Notes under the pieces: model-generated | The model's database searches: none | Seen by the model: only the letters and a program-made list of their open reading frames with translations | Told to the model about the DNA's origin: nothing | Position numbers and translations under genes: made by a program | Source of the DNA: Candidatus Neomarinimicrobiota bacterium | GTDB lineage: Bacteria; Fidelibacterota; UBA8477; JABMPR01 | NCBI GenBank assembly: GCA_016784545.1 | Contig: JADHUM010000031.1 | Coordinates: forward strand, 1-44,037 | Reading direction: 5' to 3' | Length of the DNA: 44,037 nucleotides | Shown: positions 14,944 through 23,326 of the stretch, one piece after another | Position numbering within the stretch: position 1 is the first letter of the stretch | Layout of the letters: the number at the start of each line of letters is the position of its first letter

Positions 14944-17319
14944 TTAATAATTATTTTTCCATTCATCTCGATACCAGATTGTTCCATCACTCCGATAAAT
15001 TTGAGCGCCTTCCAGGTCTGTTCTGTGAATTTCAGTCCCCAGCTTCATGTATCTTTCCAATGTCACTTTAGATGGATGTCTGAATTTATTTTTCATCCCC
15101 AGACTAATCAAGCAAACCTGCGGTTGCACGAGATTGATATATTCCTGACTTGAACTTGTTTTTGAACCATGATGGGGTGCCTTGATCATATCACTCTTTA
15201 ACAGTCCACCCAGGGGAAGCTGGTCGTGCTCAATGGTTTCTTCTCCGTCTCCCGTGAGCAATACGCTTGATTCACCGTAAAATAATTGCATAACGATTGA
15301 GGTATTGTTGATGTTTGATGGACGGGAGGAATGATCATACCACTTTGGTCCTGTGACCCTGAAGTATATTGGCTTTAAGGTTGAATCTATGTAGCCTGTA
15401 AATACTGGTGAGGCAGGAATGTTTTTTGAGGCAATGATATCGCACAACATATTGTAGCCATATGAATCGTATTGGATGTCTGGCATTAACACCTTCCCTA
15501 CCTCAATATTTTCTATAAGATATTGTGCCCCACCTATATGATCATTATGGGGATGGGTTAGTACAAGGATATCGATTTTTGGCCAATTGCGAAATTTCAA
15601 ATAGGGTAGAATGACATCCTCCCCCATATCCTTGCCTCCAAATCTTAAACCAGCATCGATGAGTATTGTATTCCCATTGGGTGCATGAATAAGGATGGCA
15701 TCACCCTGCCCCACATCCAATACGACAAGTTCGAGGTGTTGGGATGTGAGCAAAGATTGCCATGTTTGAATGGCTATCCAACACAACACCAGGATGACCC
15801 AGAGCTTAATGACTTTGCGGTACTGTATAATCGCTATGGAAAAGGTACCCACCAATAGCAGAATTAATTCAAAATGATGAATTGACCGCACGTTTATATA
15901 GGCCCAATCAACCTGGGCGCAGATTTGAACAAACCAGAGCATGAAGTCGATAGCACCTTCGATGGTGGCAGCCCAAAGTTGAGCCAATAAGGGGAATATG
16001 GAACCCAGGATAAGAAAGCTCATACCAGTAGCCACGATCACTCCAATAAGTGGTACCACCACAAGATTGGCAACCATGCTAATAATTGGAATCATATGAA
16101 AATAAAAGATCGTGATAGCCAGGGTCCCCAGTTGAGCTGCAAGTGAGACCAGGAAGAGATCAAGGATTGGATATAGCAACTTGCCAACTCCACTTGTTTC
16201 CGATATTGGAAGACCACTCACCAACTTTTTAAAGATGGGGAACAGTGTTACAATACTTAAAACTGCCAAAAACGAAAGCTGGAATCCGATGTTACTCAAT
16301 TGTGCTGGAGAAATAAGCAATATGATGAAGGCTGCAGAAGCCAACAGGTTGAGGATGTCCGATTTTCGCTCAAATAGACCACCAATAATCATCAGCGAAG
16401 CCATGATAGATGCTCGCATGACAGAGGGTGCTGCCCCTGTGAGTCCCACATAAAATATCAATCCTGCTATAACGCTACCCATCTGTATCTGATGTGGTAA
16501 TCGAAGAAGACCAAATATGGTAATCAGGATTAGCGAAACATACCCTACATGAAGCCCACTAACTGCCAGGACATGAATGACACCAGTATTGGCAAAATCA
16601 TTTCTGGTTGTTTCTTCAATCTCACTCTTTTCACCAAGAATTAAGGCAGATAGAATCCCAGCTGATCGAGGTGTTAAATATTTGTGGAAGTGACTGGATA
16701 TCAGGTCCTGCATATCCCCCATTAAAAGGGATATTGAACCTGAATCCCTGGGATAAACAATCACATCCCCCGCGTCCTCCAGGAAAGCTTCAAAATAAAT
16801 ATTCCTTCCTTCCAAATATGCACGGTAATCGAATTCATGGGGATTGCTTTTATCACGTGGCCTGTTAAGAAGCAACCGTCCACATAATGTATCACCAGGA
16901 CAAACATCCTGCTCAATATCCTTGGAGTACAGCAATACTTGTCCACTAGAGATGGCTTGCAGACCGATGGTCTCAGGTTGCATCAGGAACTTCGGAGTGC
17001 CTTTTCGTGTTTGGCCCACAGTAAGGACAATCGCCCTCACCTCATAGACTGAATCTACATTTGATATAAATCGTGAGAGGTGGGTCACTGGAATGATCTC
17101 ATCAAATGCAACTCGAAGGCACCCGGAAAGAATGAGTAATAGGAGTAATATTCCAGACCGTCTGTTAAGTAATGCCACCACAATGGCGATACCCGTCAAT
17201 AAAGCGAGAATCCAAAGGGAGAGATTGAGATTCCGTTGAATCACAATACCCAGAATAAATAGAAGTGATACCAATATCATGGGACGAGGCATCACAAAGT
17301 TCATGATACTTTTGTACAT
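14944..17319 (-). CDS. comEC: ComEC/Rec2 DNA-uptake channel protein
   Basis: A membrane protein of about 790 residues thought to move single-stranded DNA across the inner membrane during transformation. It has N-terminal membrane helices with an OB-like periplasmic domain, then the competence domain with LSALILGEKSEI and VIHVLAVSGLHVGYV, more helices, and a C-terminal metallo-beta-lactamase domain with VLDVGQGDAILI, LTHPHNDHIGG and KAPHHGSKTSSS. All three parts are complete. A longer frame opens with TTG at 17346, but that codon lies inside a hairpin. The ATG at 17319 has TAGGA just upstream and follows two hairpins, so I prefer it; an ATG at 17304 is also possible. dprA, recA and cinA in this window fit a competence system. 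Confidence 0.93.
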   Translation of the reverse strand: MYKSIMNFVMPRPMILVSLLFILGIVIQRNLNLSLWILALLTGIAIVVALLNRRSGILLLLLILSGCLRVAFDEIIPVTHLSRFISNVDSVYEVRAIVLTVGQTRKGTPKFLMQPETIGLQAISSGQVLLYSKDIEQDVCPGDTLCGRLLLNRPRDKSNPHEFDYRAYLEGRNIYFEAFLEDAGDVIVYPRDSGSISLLMGDMQDLISSHFHKYLTPRSAGILSALILGEKSEIEETTRNDFANTGVIHVLAVSGLHVGYVSLILITIFGLLRLPHQIQMGSVIAGLIFYVGLTGAAPSVMRASIMASLMIIGGLFERKSDILNLLASAAFIILLISPAQLSNIGFQLSFLAVLSIVTLFPIFKKLVSGLPISETSGVGKLLYPILDLFLVSLAAQLGTLAITIFYFHMIPIISMVANLVVVPLIGVIVATGMSFLILGSIFPLLAQLWAATIEGAIDFMLWFVQICAQVDWAYINVRSIHHFELILLLVGTFSIAIIQYRKVIKLWVILVLCWIAIQTWQSLLTSQHLELVVLDVGQGDAILIHAPNGNTILIDAGLRFGGKDMGEDVILPYLKFRNWPKIDILVLTHPHNDHIGGAQYLIENIEVGKVLMPDIQYDSYGYNMLCDIIASKNIPASPVFTGYIDSTLKPIYFRVTGPKWYDHSSRPSNINNTSIVMQLFYGESSVLLTGDGEETIEHDQLPLGGLLKSDMIKAPHHGSKTSSSQEYINLVQPQVCLISLGMKNKFRHPSKVTLERYMKLGTEIHRTDLEGAQIYRSDGTIWYRDEWKNNY

Positions 17320-17330
17320 TTTTCCTACGT

Positions 17331-17372
17331 GTTTGGGGTTGCCCAAACATAGGAGGTGAATGTCAATTCACC
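17331..17372 (-). promoter_or_regulatory. Two tandem perfect hairpins in the comEC leader
   Basis: GTTTGGG (17331-17337) pairs with CCCAAAC (17342-17348) around a four-base loop. GGTGAAT (17355-17361) pairs with ATTCACC (17366-17372) around GTCA. Both stems are seven perfect pairs and sit between the recX stop and the comEC start. There is no T-tract, so these are not obvious terminators; they could shape translation or RNA stability of comEC, or be an operator. Confidence 0.45.
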
Positions 17373-17403
17373 AAATAGTAATATGAGTTAGGTGATCAGG
17401 AGA

Positions 17404-18045
17404 TCAGGTGGGTTTGTCATCACTGACAAAAGTAATGCCCTGGAGTGCAAAAGAGATGGATGGGCCTTCGAAACCGTGGCGTTGGAGTAGACTCCATAGT
17501 CGTTTTTTATCTTTGTAAGTTGGTTGTTCAATATTCTTTAATTTTCTTTCAGCCAGATCCTGGGCCATTTGGTTGAAATCAAAATCCTCCTGGATGGCTT
17601 CAAGTTCAGATTCAATAATTTGTTTGGATATTCGCTTTGCATTTAACTCGTGTCTCAGTCTTATAGGACCCCAGCCCTGGATCTTCACGCGATCTTTAAT
17701 GAATAATCGGGCAAATCTCTCGTTATTCAAATAGTTACGTTCAGTAAGGCGGTTAATCAATTCATCTGCCAAATCATGATACTTTTTTTTGTATAACCAA
17801 TCTTTGACTTCTTGCTCACATCTTTCTCGAAAGGCGATAAAGTTGATTAAGCCGATATAGGCGATTTCAATGCGATCATCATTTTCAAGATCATGCTTGA
17901 GTTCATCCGTATACTCATCCCCAACTTTGATATCATATTTGACGATGAGCGAGCCATCAACACCAAGTTCAAATTTTCCATCTACAAAAAGATTAAATCT
18001 CTCGCTGAGTTTCTTCTGTTGTGTGATTTTGGTGATTTTGGGCAT
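17404..18045 (-). CDS. recX: RecX regulator of RecA
   Basis: A 213-residue helical-repeat protein that binds RecA filaments and tunes recombination. Typical features are the basic N-terminus (KITQQKKLSERFNLF), the repeat containing RERCEQEVKDWLYKKKY, the block YLNNERFARLFIKDRVKIQGWGPIRLRHEL and the C-terminal repeat with WSLLQRHGFEGPSI. Length is normal. recX often follows recA directly; here the two are 428 bases apart, with the recA terminator and two inverted-repeat elements between them, so recX may rely on another promoter. No clear promoter was identified. Confidence 0.9.
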   Translation of the reverse strand: MPKITKITQQKKLSERFNLFVDGKFELGVDGSLIVKYDIKVGDEYTDELKHDLENDDRIEIAYIGLINFIAFRERCEQEVKDWLYKKKYHDLADELINRLTERNYLNNERFARLFIKDRVKIQGWGPIRLRHELNAKRISKQIIESELEAIQEDFDFNQMAQDLAERKLKNIEQPTYKDKKRLWSLLQRHGFEGPSISFALQGITFVSDDKPT

Positions 18046-18067
18046 AGTACTGATATAAGAATAAATG

Positions 18068-18256
18068 TTAACCGCAAAAGTCGCAAAGAACGCGAAGGCG
18101 TTTTATTTCAATATCCAAATTCATTGAGTTCAATTCAAAGAATAGTGCAGCTTCATATGCTGATTCAAGCAACCCGGGTCCAAGTTCTTTGTGAACCTCA
18201 ATCGCAGCACCAATAATCTTCTCTGAGAGTTGATTCTCGGATAATTCATTCATCAT
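18068..18256 (-). pseudogene. Truncated GxxExxY-family protein gene
   Basis: The 62-codon frame starts like GxxExxY proteins (PD-(D/E)XK nuclease-like superfamily): [20 protein letters not shown], with the name motif at G28, E31 and Y34 and then [17 protein letters not shown]. Family members are about 120-130 residues and carry the predicted nuclease residues in the second half. Here homology stops at about residue 52, and the last ten residues ([10 protein letters not shown]) are translated from the terminal inverted repeat. The gene is therefore a 3'-deleted remnant, unlikely to be a working nuclease. The function of the family is unknown. Confidence 0.8.
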
Positions 18257-18293
18257 AAATAATCTTTGCGGACTCTGCGTGTTCTGCGGTTAA
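18068..18293. mobile_element. GxxExxY repeat element, copy A (226 bp, with terminal inverted repeats)
   Basis: The left end TTAACCGCAAAAGTCGCAAA (from 18068) and the right end, read on the opposite strand from 18293, agree at 23 of 30 bases. The interior is the truncated GxxExxY gene. Repeats of the AACCGCAAAGACGCAAAG type around GxxExxY genes are common in bacterial genomes. The element lies after the recA terminator and before recX. No transposase is encoded and no clean target duplication was identified. Confidence 0.7.
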
Positions 18294-18304
18294 TTAAAAT
18301 ATTT

Positions 18305-18413
18305 GAACCGCGAAAATCGCAAAGAGCGCTTAGCCACTTTATTTCAACACCCAAATTTATAGGTGAATAACATTATAAATAATCTCTGCGAGTTCTGTGT
18401 ATTTTGCAGTTAA
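18305..18413. repeat. Internally deleted copy B of the GxxExxY element (109 bp, MITE-like)
   Basis: Ends resemble those of copy A: GAACCGCGAAAATCGCAAAG from 18305 and, at the right, CTCTGCGAGTTCTGTGTATT from 18384. The interior keeps the segment at 18337-18360 matching the codons MNLDIEIK of copy A (here INLGVEIK) and the region around the start codon, but about 117 bases between them are missing. It starts only 12 bases after copy A and abuts the T-tract of the recA terminator. Confidence 0.7.
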
Positions 18414-18448
18414 ACAAAAATGGGCTCCCATAACTTATGGTAGCCCAT
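18411..18448 (-). terminator. Rho-independent terminator of the dnaX-recA operon
   Basis: ATGGGCT (18420-18426) pairs with AGCCCAT (18442-18448). After one mismatch CCAT pairs with ATGG around a five-base loop. On the minus strand the hairpin is followed by TTTTTGTTT, a textbook terminator 26 bases after the recA stop. Confidence 0.9.
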
Positions 18449-18473
18449 TGATTAATTGCTTAGTTACATGGGA

Positions 18474-19505
18474 TTATTCTGATTTTTTCTCTACTGGTTC
18501 CATGCCCAGGAATAGGCGAACTTCACCAACGAGTTTTGCCATAAGATCCGGGTTTTCGATAAAGAAATTTTTAACATTCTCTTTCCCCTGCCCCAGACGA
18601 TCTTCACCATAGCTAAACCACGAACCACTCTTTTGAACCAGATTGGCCTGTAAAGCAAGATCTAGGATGTCACCTTCAAACGAAAATCCATGCCCAAACA
18701 TGATATCCAATTCAGTTTCACGGAACGGAGGTGCCATCTTATTCTTAACAACCTTCACGCGAACGCGATTACCAATATTGTCCTGGCCATCTTTCAAGGA
18801 TCCTATTCTCCGGATATCCATTCTAACTGAAGCGTAAAATTTTAGTGCTCTTCCACCTGTAGTCGTTTCGGGACTTCCAAACATAACGCCAATTTTCTCA
18901 CGGATTTGATTGATAAAAATAACTGAAGTGTTAGACTTTGAGACTGCTCCTGTCAATTTCCTCAGTGCCTGAGACATGAGACGAGCATGGAGACCCATGT
19001 GGCTGTCTCCCATTTCCCCTTCCAGTTCAGCACGTGGAACCAGGGCAGCGACTGAATCAATAACTATCACATCCAGCGCATTACTCCGAACCAGTGTTTC
19101 AGTAATTTCCAATGCCTGTTCACCTGAATCGGGCTGTGAAATTAGTAAATTCTTGACATCAACACCGAGTTGGCTGGCATATTTGGGATCAAGCGCATGC
19201 TCAGCATCAACAAAGGCAGCATAGCCTCCGCTTTTCTGAGCATTGGCTACAATGTGAAGAGCCAGGGTAGTTTTTCCTGATGATTCCGGTCCATAGATTT
19301 CAATGATTCTTCCACGAGGTACACCACCAACTCCAAGAGCTGCATCCAATGAAAGCGCTCCAGTGGAGATGGCTTCTACCGCCAGGTTCATCTGGTCTTC
19401 ACCCATCCTCATGACTGCCCCTGCACCAAATTGTCGTTCAATCTGGGAAACAGCTAGTTCTATCGCTTTATCTTTGTCTTTTGATTTTCCCTGAGCAGCA
19501 CTCAT
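18474..19505 (-). CDS. recA: Recombinase RecA
   Basis: A 343-residue strand-exchange ATPase central to homologous recombination, transformation and the SOS response. Walker A is GPESSGKT at residues 72-79, Walker B is [14 protein letters not shown], and the L2 region [20 protein letters not shown] is intact, as is [11 protein letters not shown]. Length and motifs are normal. Its ATG overlaps the thpR stop by one base (TAATG), so it is the last gene of a coupled run beginning at dnaX. I could see no LexA-type palindrome close to its start, and control may lie far upstream. Confidence 0.98.
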   Translation of the reverse strand: MSAAQGKSKDKDKAIELAVSQIERQFGAGAVMRMGEDQMNLAVEAISTGALSLDAALGVGGVPRGRIIEIYGPESSGKTTLALHIVANAQKSGGYAAFVDAEHALDPKYASQLGVDVKNLLISQPDSGEQALEITETLVRSNALDVIVIDSVAALVPRAELEGEMGDSHMGLHARLMSQALRKLTGAVSKSNTSVIFINQIREKIGVMFGSPETTTGGRALKFYASVRMDIRRIGSLKDGQDNIGNRVRVKVVKNKMAPPFRETELDIMFGHGFSFEGDILDLALQANLVQKSGSWFSYGEDRLGQGKENVKNFFIENPDLMAKLVGEVRLFLGMEPVEKKSE

Positions 19506-20080
19506 TACTGACCTCCACTATTAAATTTAAATGATTTCAATTCTTCATACTCTGCACCTGTCGGCGTCAATGTACTCTTCATCCATAACACTGTATCAAC
19601 TTCAAAATTAAATTCACGAACTTCAGTAGTCAGAAATTTATGGATAAAGGAGCTTTTGCGTGAGATTGTTTTGACGCGAGCGAGCGTAATATGTGGTTGA
19701 AATTGACGTTTATCAAGTCTATAACCCAATCGGGTTAATTCTATATCCAGTTTTTGTTTAAATGAACTTAGTGTGATATCATAAGGTGCTGAACCAACCC
19801 ATAACACCCTTGGTTCATTAGCATGGGGATATATCCCTGTATCTGTGGTCCCCAGTTTAAAAGCAGGAAACGCTTGCACCACAGACTCAATGTGTCTGGC
19901 ATGCTCTTCAATTTTTTCTGAGTCAGTTTCGCCAAGATAATTAAGTGTGATATGAATATTTTCCCGTTTGACCCAATTAATTTTATCCTCTTTATTAATA
20001 ATGGGTTCAAGCATATTTTTAAAGTATCCCTTGATTTCTTTGGGAATGGGGAAAGCGAGAAAAGTTCTTATTTCGCTCAT
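19505..20080 (-). CDS. thpR: RNA 2',3'-cyclic phosphodiesterase (2'-5' RNA ligase family)
   Basis: This 191-residue 2H phosphoesterase carries both HxT motifs: HITLNYLG (H43, T45) and HITLARV (H130, T132), which form the active site for opening 2',3'-cyclic phosphate ends of RNA; some members also ligate tRNA halves in vitro. The N-terminus [15 protein letters not shown] is typical. It overlaps cinA by four bases upstream and touches recA downstream. A thpR gene between cinA and recA occurs in several bacteria; the biological reason is unclear. Confidence 0.92.
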   Translation of the reverse strand: MSEIRTFLAFPIPKEIKGYFKNMLEPIINKEDKINWVKRENIHITLNYLGETDSEKIEEHARHIESVVQAFPAFKLGTTDTGIYPHANEPRVLWVGSAPYDITLSSFKQKLDIELTRLGYRLDKRQFQPHITLARVKTISRKSSFIHKFLTTEVREFNFEVDTVLWMKSTLTPTGAEYEELKSFKFNSGGQ

Positions 20081-21327
20081 GAATTTGCTTCCTCGATCAG
20101 AAGTCGCAATAGATTAAGGGATGAAAAGGCGCTCATTTCTTTATTCAGGATACGATTCTTCCCAAATTGGAAGCGTTTAATGTTTTGATGTCCCCTATCA
20201 GCAACGCCAATATATACGGTTCCAACTGGTTTTTCTTCTGTTCCCCCTGTGGGTCCAGCCACGCCCGATATGGCAATTGCGTAATCAGCGCCACTTTTTT
20301 TCAAGGTCCCATCAAGCATCTCAGAGACAGTTGCCTCGCTAACAGCACCATGCTGAACAAGCGTCTCTTCTAATACTCCCAGCATGGACATTTTTGTCTC
20401 ATTGGCATAAGTCACAAATCCTGTTTGAAAATACTCACTACTGCCACTGACATCGGTAATGAGGCTGGCAACCAGTCCACCTGTACATGACTCAGCTGTT
20501 GCTACAGTGGCTTTTTGCTCCTTGAGGAGCTTGCCGATGAGAATGGGAAGCAATTCTTCATCTCGTCCATAAATATTTTTGGGCTTCAGGCTACGAAGTT
20601 TGCTGTAAATCTCATCAACGAGCTTCTGGTCAGCAGCAGATGATTTCGAAGGGAAAGAAACCCGTATAGTAACCATGCCCTCTTTGGGTAAATACGCAAT
20701 TTTAAGATCGGAATAATCATCCAGGACAGGCTTGCTCAACTCATAAAGCGTAGATTCGGGTACCCCAATTGAGTGGATATCGACTTTGGAAATGGACTTC
20801 TGAGTTAATTTTGAGAGAATGGGAATGATCTGGCCTGAAGTTACAACCTCCATTTCCCTGGGTACACCTGCCATCACAAACAAATGCTTCCCCTCATGCT
20901 GGATGTGCATGCCCTGGGCAGTCCCAAAGGGGTTCTCCAGCAGTGCTGCATTTTCAGGATATTCGGCCTGTGAGGCATTCGACTCTGAAAACTTGAATCC
21001 TCTACGGGCGAAGCGGTCTTTTAGATTCTCCAATAAATCTGGATATAGCTTCAATCCCACATGGAAATAGTCACATAGAACCGATTTGGTGATATCATCA
21101 TGGGTTGGTCCCAGACCACCGGTCAGGGTTACCACATCTGCTTGAGAAAAGGCCCAGTCCAGTGAATCCATGATGTCTTGGGCTACATCCCCAATGATCA
21201 TTTTCTTGATGACCGGAATCCCAATCAGATCCAATTCTCTTGAAATGAAGGCATTATTGGAATCCAGGGTTTTCCCGGACAATAATTCATCGCCAACAGA
21301 AATTGTAATAGCCTTTAAATGCTTCAT
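20077..21327 (-). CDS. cinA: CinA-family protein: nucleotide-binding domain plus NMN amidohydrolase domain
   Basis: A 416-residue two-domain protein. The N-terminal molybdopterin-binding-like domain has ISVGDELLSGKTLDSNNAFI and TGGLGPTHDDITK and acts on ADP-ribose or CoA-like compounds in studied members. The C-terminal domain contains ATAESCTGGLVASLITDV and GVAGPTGGTEEKPVGTVYIG, typical of the NMN deamidase of the pyridine nucleotide cycle. In Gram-positive bacteria cinA is linked to recA and competence, as here. It overlaps pgpA and thpR by four bases each. Confidence 0.95.
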   Translation of the reverse strand: MKHLKAITISVGDELLSGKTLDSNNAFISRELDLIGIPVIKKMIIGDVAQDIMDSLDWAFSQADVVTLTGGLGPTHDDITKSVLCDYFHVGLKLYPDLLENLKDRFARRGFKFSESNASQAEYPENAALLENPFGTAQGMHIQHEGKHLFVMAGVPREMEVVTSGQIIPILSKLTQKSISKVDIHSIGVPESTLYELSKPVLDDYSDLKIAYLPKEGMVTIRVSFPSKSSAADQKLVDEIYSKLRSLKPKNIYGRDEELLPILIGKLLKEQKATVATAESCTGGLVASLITDVSGSSEYFQTGFVTYANETKMSMLGVLEETLVQHGAVSEATVSEMLDGTLKKSGADYAIAISGVAGPTGGTEEKPVGTVYIGVADRGHQNIKRFQFGKNRILNKEMSAFSSLNLLRLLIEEANS

Positions 21328-21779
21328 AAAAGTGCAGCTGCCCCTTGAATAATGGCCAGGGTCAGCAATCCAGCTAAAACATCATCCATCATGACACCAA
21401 TACCACGAGGTAACTGCTGAGATTTATCAATGAGCCAGGGTTTCCAGATATCAAAAACTCTAAAAAGAATGAATGCAGCCAACCAGAAACCCCAATGTGC
21501 CGGGATGGCAAGCACAGCTATCCATTGTCCGACCAATTCATCAATAACAATTTCTCCTGGATCTTCAACACCCAGAAATGCACCCACCTTGTTTGAGGCA
21601 ATGACACCCAACAAAGTTATAACGGCGATAAGCCCAAATGTTATAAACGGATTATTTGTAACCAGTATGCTCCAGAAATAGGCAATGGGAAGGGTTACCA
21701 GTGACCCATATGTACCCGGAGCGCCTGGTATAAGACCTACATATCCAACTGAGGTAAAGCCGCGTAAAACTCGAATCAT
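21324..21779 (-). CDS. pgpA: Phosphatidylglycerophosphatase A
   Basis: A 151-residue membrane phosphatase that turns phosphatidylglycerophosphate into phosphatidylglycerol. Motifs are GLIPGAPGTYGSL near the N-terminus and the acidic DPGEIVIDELVGQW, followed by membrane segments and DDVLAGL. It overlaps pgsA by four bases, so the two consecutive steps of phosphatidylglycerol synthesis are translationally coupled. Length is normal for PgpA. Confidence 0.93.
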   Translation of the reverse strand: MIRVLRGFTSVGYVGLIPGAPGTYGSLVTLPIAYFWSILVTNNPFITFGLIAVITLLGVIASNKVGAFLGVEDPGEIVIDELVGQWIAVLAIPAHWGFWLAAFILFRVFDIWKPWLIDKSQQLPRGIGVMMDDVLAGLLTLAIIQGAAALL

Positions 21780-22369
21780 TCGCTTTCCGTAAAGAGATTT
21801 TTAATGAAAGCGCGATTTATCCATAAGTAATTGAAACCGGTATAGGCAGTTACAAGACCTGTAAGTGTAAAAATAGTCTCTGTGACAAACCATTCTTCAA
21901 CCCAGGCAACTATTGTATCAAGTTCTTGAAAATGGCCAAGGAGAATAAAGATTAATCCCACATACATGGAAATATATTGAAAGGTTGTTTTCAATTTGGC
22001 CAGACGGCTGGTATTCATCGAAGCCCCATTGGCCAACATGCCCCATCGTAATAGTGTAACAAGACCATCTCTCAGGATGATTACAGCGGTAATCCAGATT
22101 GGCATGACTTCCAAAATATTGAGAGTGATGAAGGTACTATTTACCAAAATTTTGTCTGCAAGAGGATCCATAAATTTCCCAAACTCGGTAACTACCTGGA
22201 GTTTACGGGCCAGTATTCCATCAAAAAGGTCGGTAAGTGAGGCGATGAGAAATAATACCAGAGCCAAGGCGTGGAGCGCTAACCCATCAAACCCTATGAG
22301 CAGCCATACGATGAGGGGTGTAACGACAATTCGAAAAATAGTCAGAATGTTTGGCAAATTATGTATCAT
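21776..22369 (-). CDS. pgsA: CDP-diacylglycerol-glycerol-3-phosphate 3-phosphatidyltransferase
   Basis: A 197-residue integral membrane enzyme that makes phosphatidylglycerophosphate from CDP-diacylglycerol and glycerol 3-phosphate. The CDP-alcohol phosphotransferase motif is clear: DLFDGILAR, then FGKFMDPLADK, that is DG-x2-AR-x8-G-x3-D-x3-D. Several hydrophobic helices flank it. It overlaps recR by four bases. The glycerol 3-phosphate would come from GpsA, encoded at the other end of the window. Confidence 0.95.
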   Translation of the reverse strand: MIHNLPNILTIFRIVVTPLIVWLLIGFDGLALHALALVLFLIASLTDLFDGILARKLQVVTEFGKFMDPLADKILVNSTFITLNILEVMPIWITAVIILRDGLVTLLRWGMLANGASMNTSRLAKLKTTFQYISMYVGLIFILLGHFQELDTIVAWVEEWFVTETIFTLTGLVTAYTGFNYLWINRAFIKNLFTESE

Positions 22370-22962
22370 GTTAATTCGTGTCTGTCGTCCAGAGCTCTCC
22401 CTAAAGTTATGCCGTCAATATACTCAAGATCACCCCCGCTGGGAATTCCTCTTGCCAAACGGGTCACTTTTATATCTTTTTCCTGTAATAGTCTAGCTAA
22501 ATACAAGGAAGTTGTCTCCCCTTCAACACTGGGATTCATTGCTATGACTAATTCAGTGACACCTTCCAGGCGTGTGAGCAGGGTCCTAATATTTAACTGA
22601 TCTGGTCCTATCCCTTCAAGAGGTGAAAGGACACCCCCCAGAATATGGTATTTCCCGCTGAAACGACTTGTTTCTTCAATGGCAACCACATCCTTAGAAT
22701 CCTCGACTACGCAGAGTATAGATTCATCCCTCCGCGTATCAAGACAAACCGGGCATGGATCGGCCTCTGTAATCAGATTGCAAATGGAGCACTGGCGCAA
22801 TTTTTCACTACTCTGGATGATTACATCACCTAGGCGGTGAACATCTTCGGTGTTCCACTCAATCAGCTGAAAAGCCATTCTTTGCGCAGTTTTCTTGCCG
22901 ATTCCAGGGAATCGTGAGAACTGCTCAGTAATGCGCTCCAGACTATCAGGAAGAATTTTCAT
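22366..22962 (-). CDS. recR: Recombination mediator RecR
   Basis: A 198-residue ring-forming DNA-binding protein of the RecFOR repair pathway, which helps load RecA at gaps. It shows the helix-hairpin-helix [17 protein letters not shown], a Cys4 zinc finger (C58, C61, C70, C73), the Toprim core [15 protein letters not shown] and a C-terminal [20 protein letters not shown]. It overlaps ybaB upstream and pgsA downstream by four bases. dnaX-ybaB-recR is a widely conserved order. Confidence 0.97.
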   Translation of the reverse strand: MKILPDSLERITEQFSRFPGIGKKTAQRMAFQLIEWNTEDVHRLGDVIIQSSEKLRQCSICNLITEADPCPVCLDTRRDESILCVVEDSKDVVAIEETSRFSGKYHILGGVLSPLEGIGPDQLNIRTLLTRLEGVTELVIAMNPSVEGETTSLYLARLLQEKDIKVTRLARGIPSGGDLEYIDGITLGRALDDRHELT

Positions 22963-23297
22963 CCAAGTCCGGGAATATTGAGTCCACCCATTCCACCCAT
23001 CATACCGCCAGTAACCTGTGACATTCTTGAGTTGGCTGCATCCTGGGCATTTGTCAGAGCTTGGTTCACTGCGGCGAGCACAAGATCCTCAACCATATCC
23101 ACATCATCTTCCAGAACATCTGGCTCGATTTTGATGGATAATATCTGCATCTTGGCGTTGGCTTTCACGTTGACCATACCACCTCCGGCAGAGCCTTCTA
23201 CTTCAATGGCAGCCAGCTCGTTCTGAGCGATTTCCATTTCTTTTTGCATCTTCTGGGCTTGTTTTAAAAGGTTACCCATTCCGCCTTTTGGCATCAT
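22959..23297 (-). CDS. ybaB: YbaB/EbfC nucleoid-associated protein
   Basis: A 112-residue DNA-binding protein of the YbaB/EbfC family with the N-terminal [20 protein letters not shown] coiled region, then the core [19 protein letters not shown] and the C-terminal [17 protein letters not shown]. The glycine- and methionine-rich tail ([18 protein letters not shown]) is typical. Members coat DNA as dimers; the precise role is still unsettled. Located between dnaX and recR. Confidence 0.93.
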   Translation of the reverse strand: MMPKGGMGNLLKQAQKMQKEMEIAQNELAAIEVEGSAGGGMVNVKANAKMQILSIKIEPDVLEDDVDMVEDLVLAAVNQALTNAQDAANSRMSQVTGGMMGGMGGLNIPGLG

Positions 23298-23326
23298 TGG
23301 AGTTTTCTCCTATACATGTTCAAATC

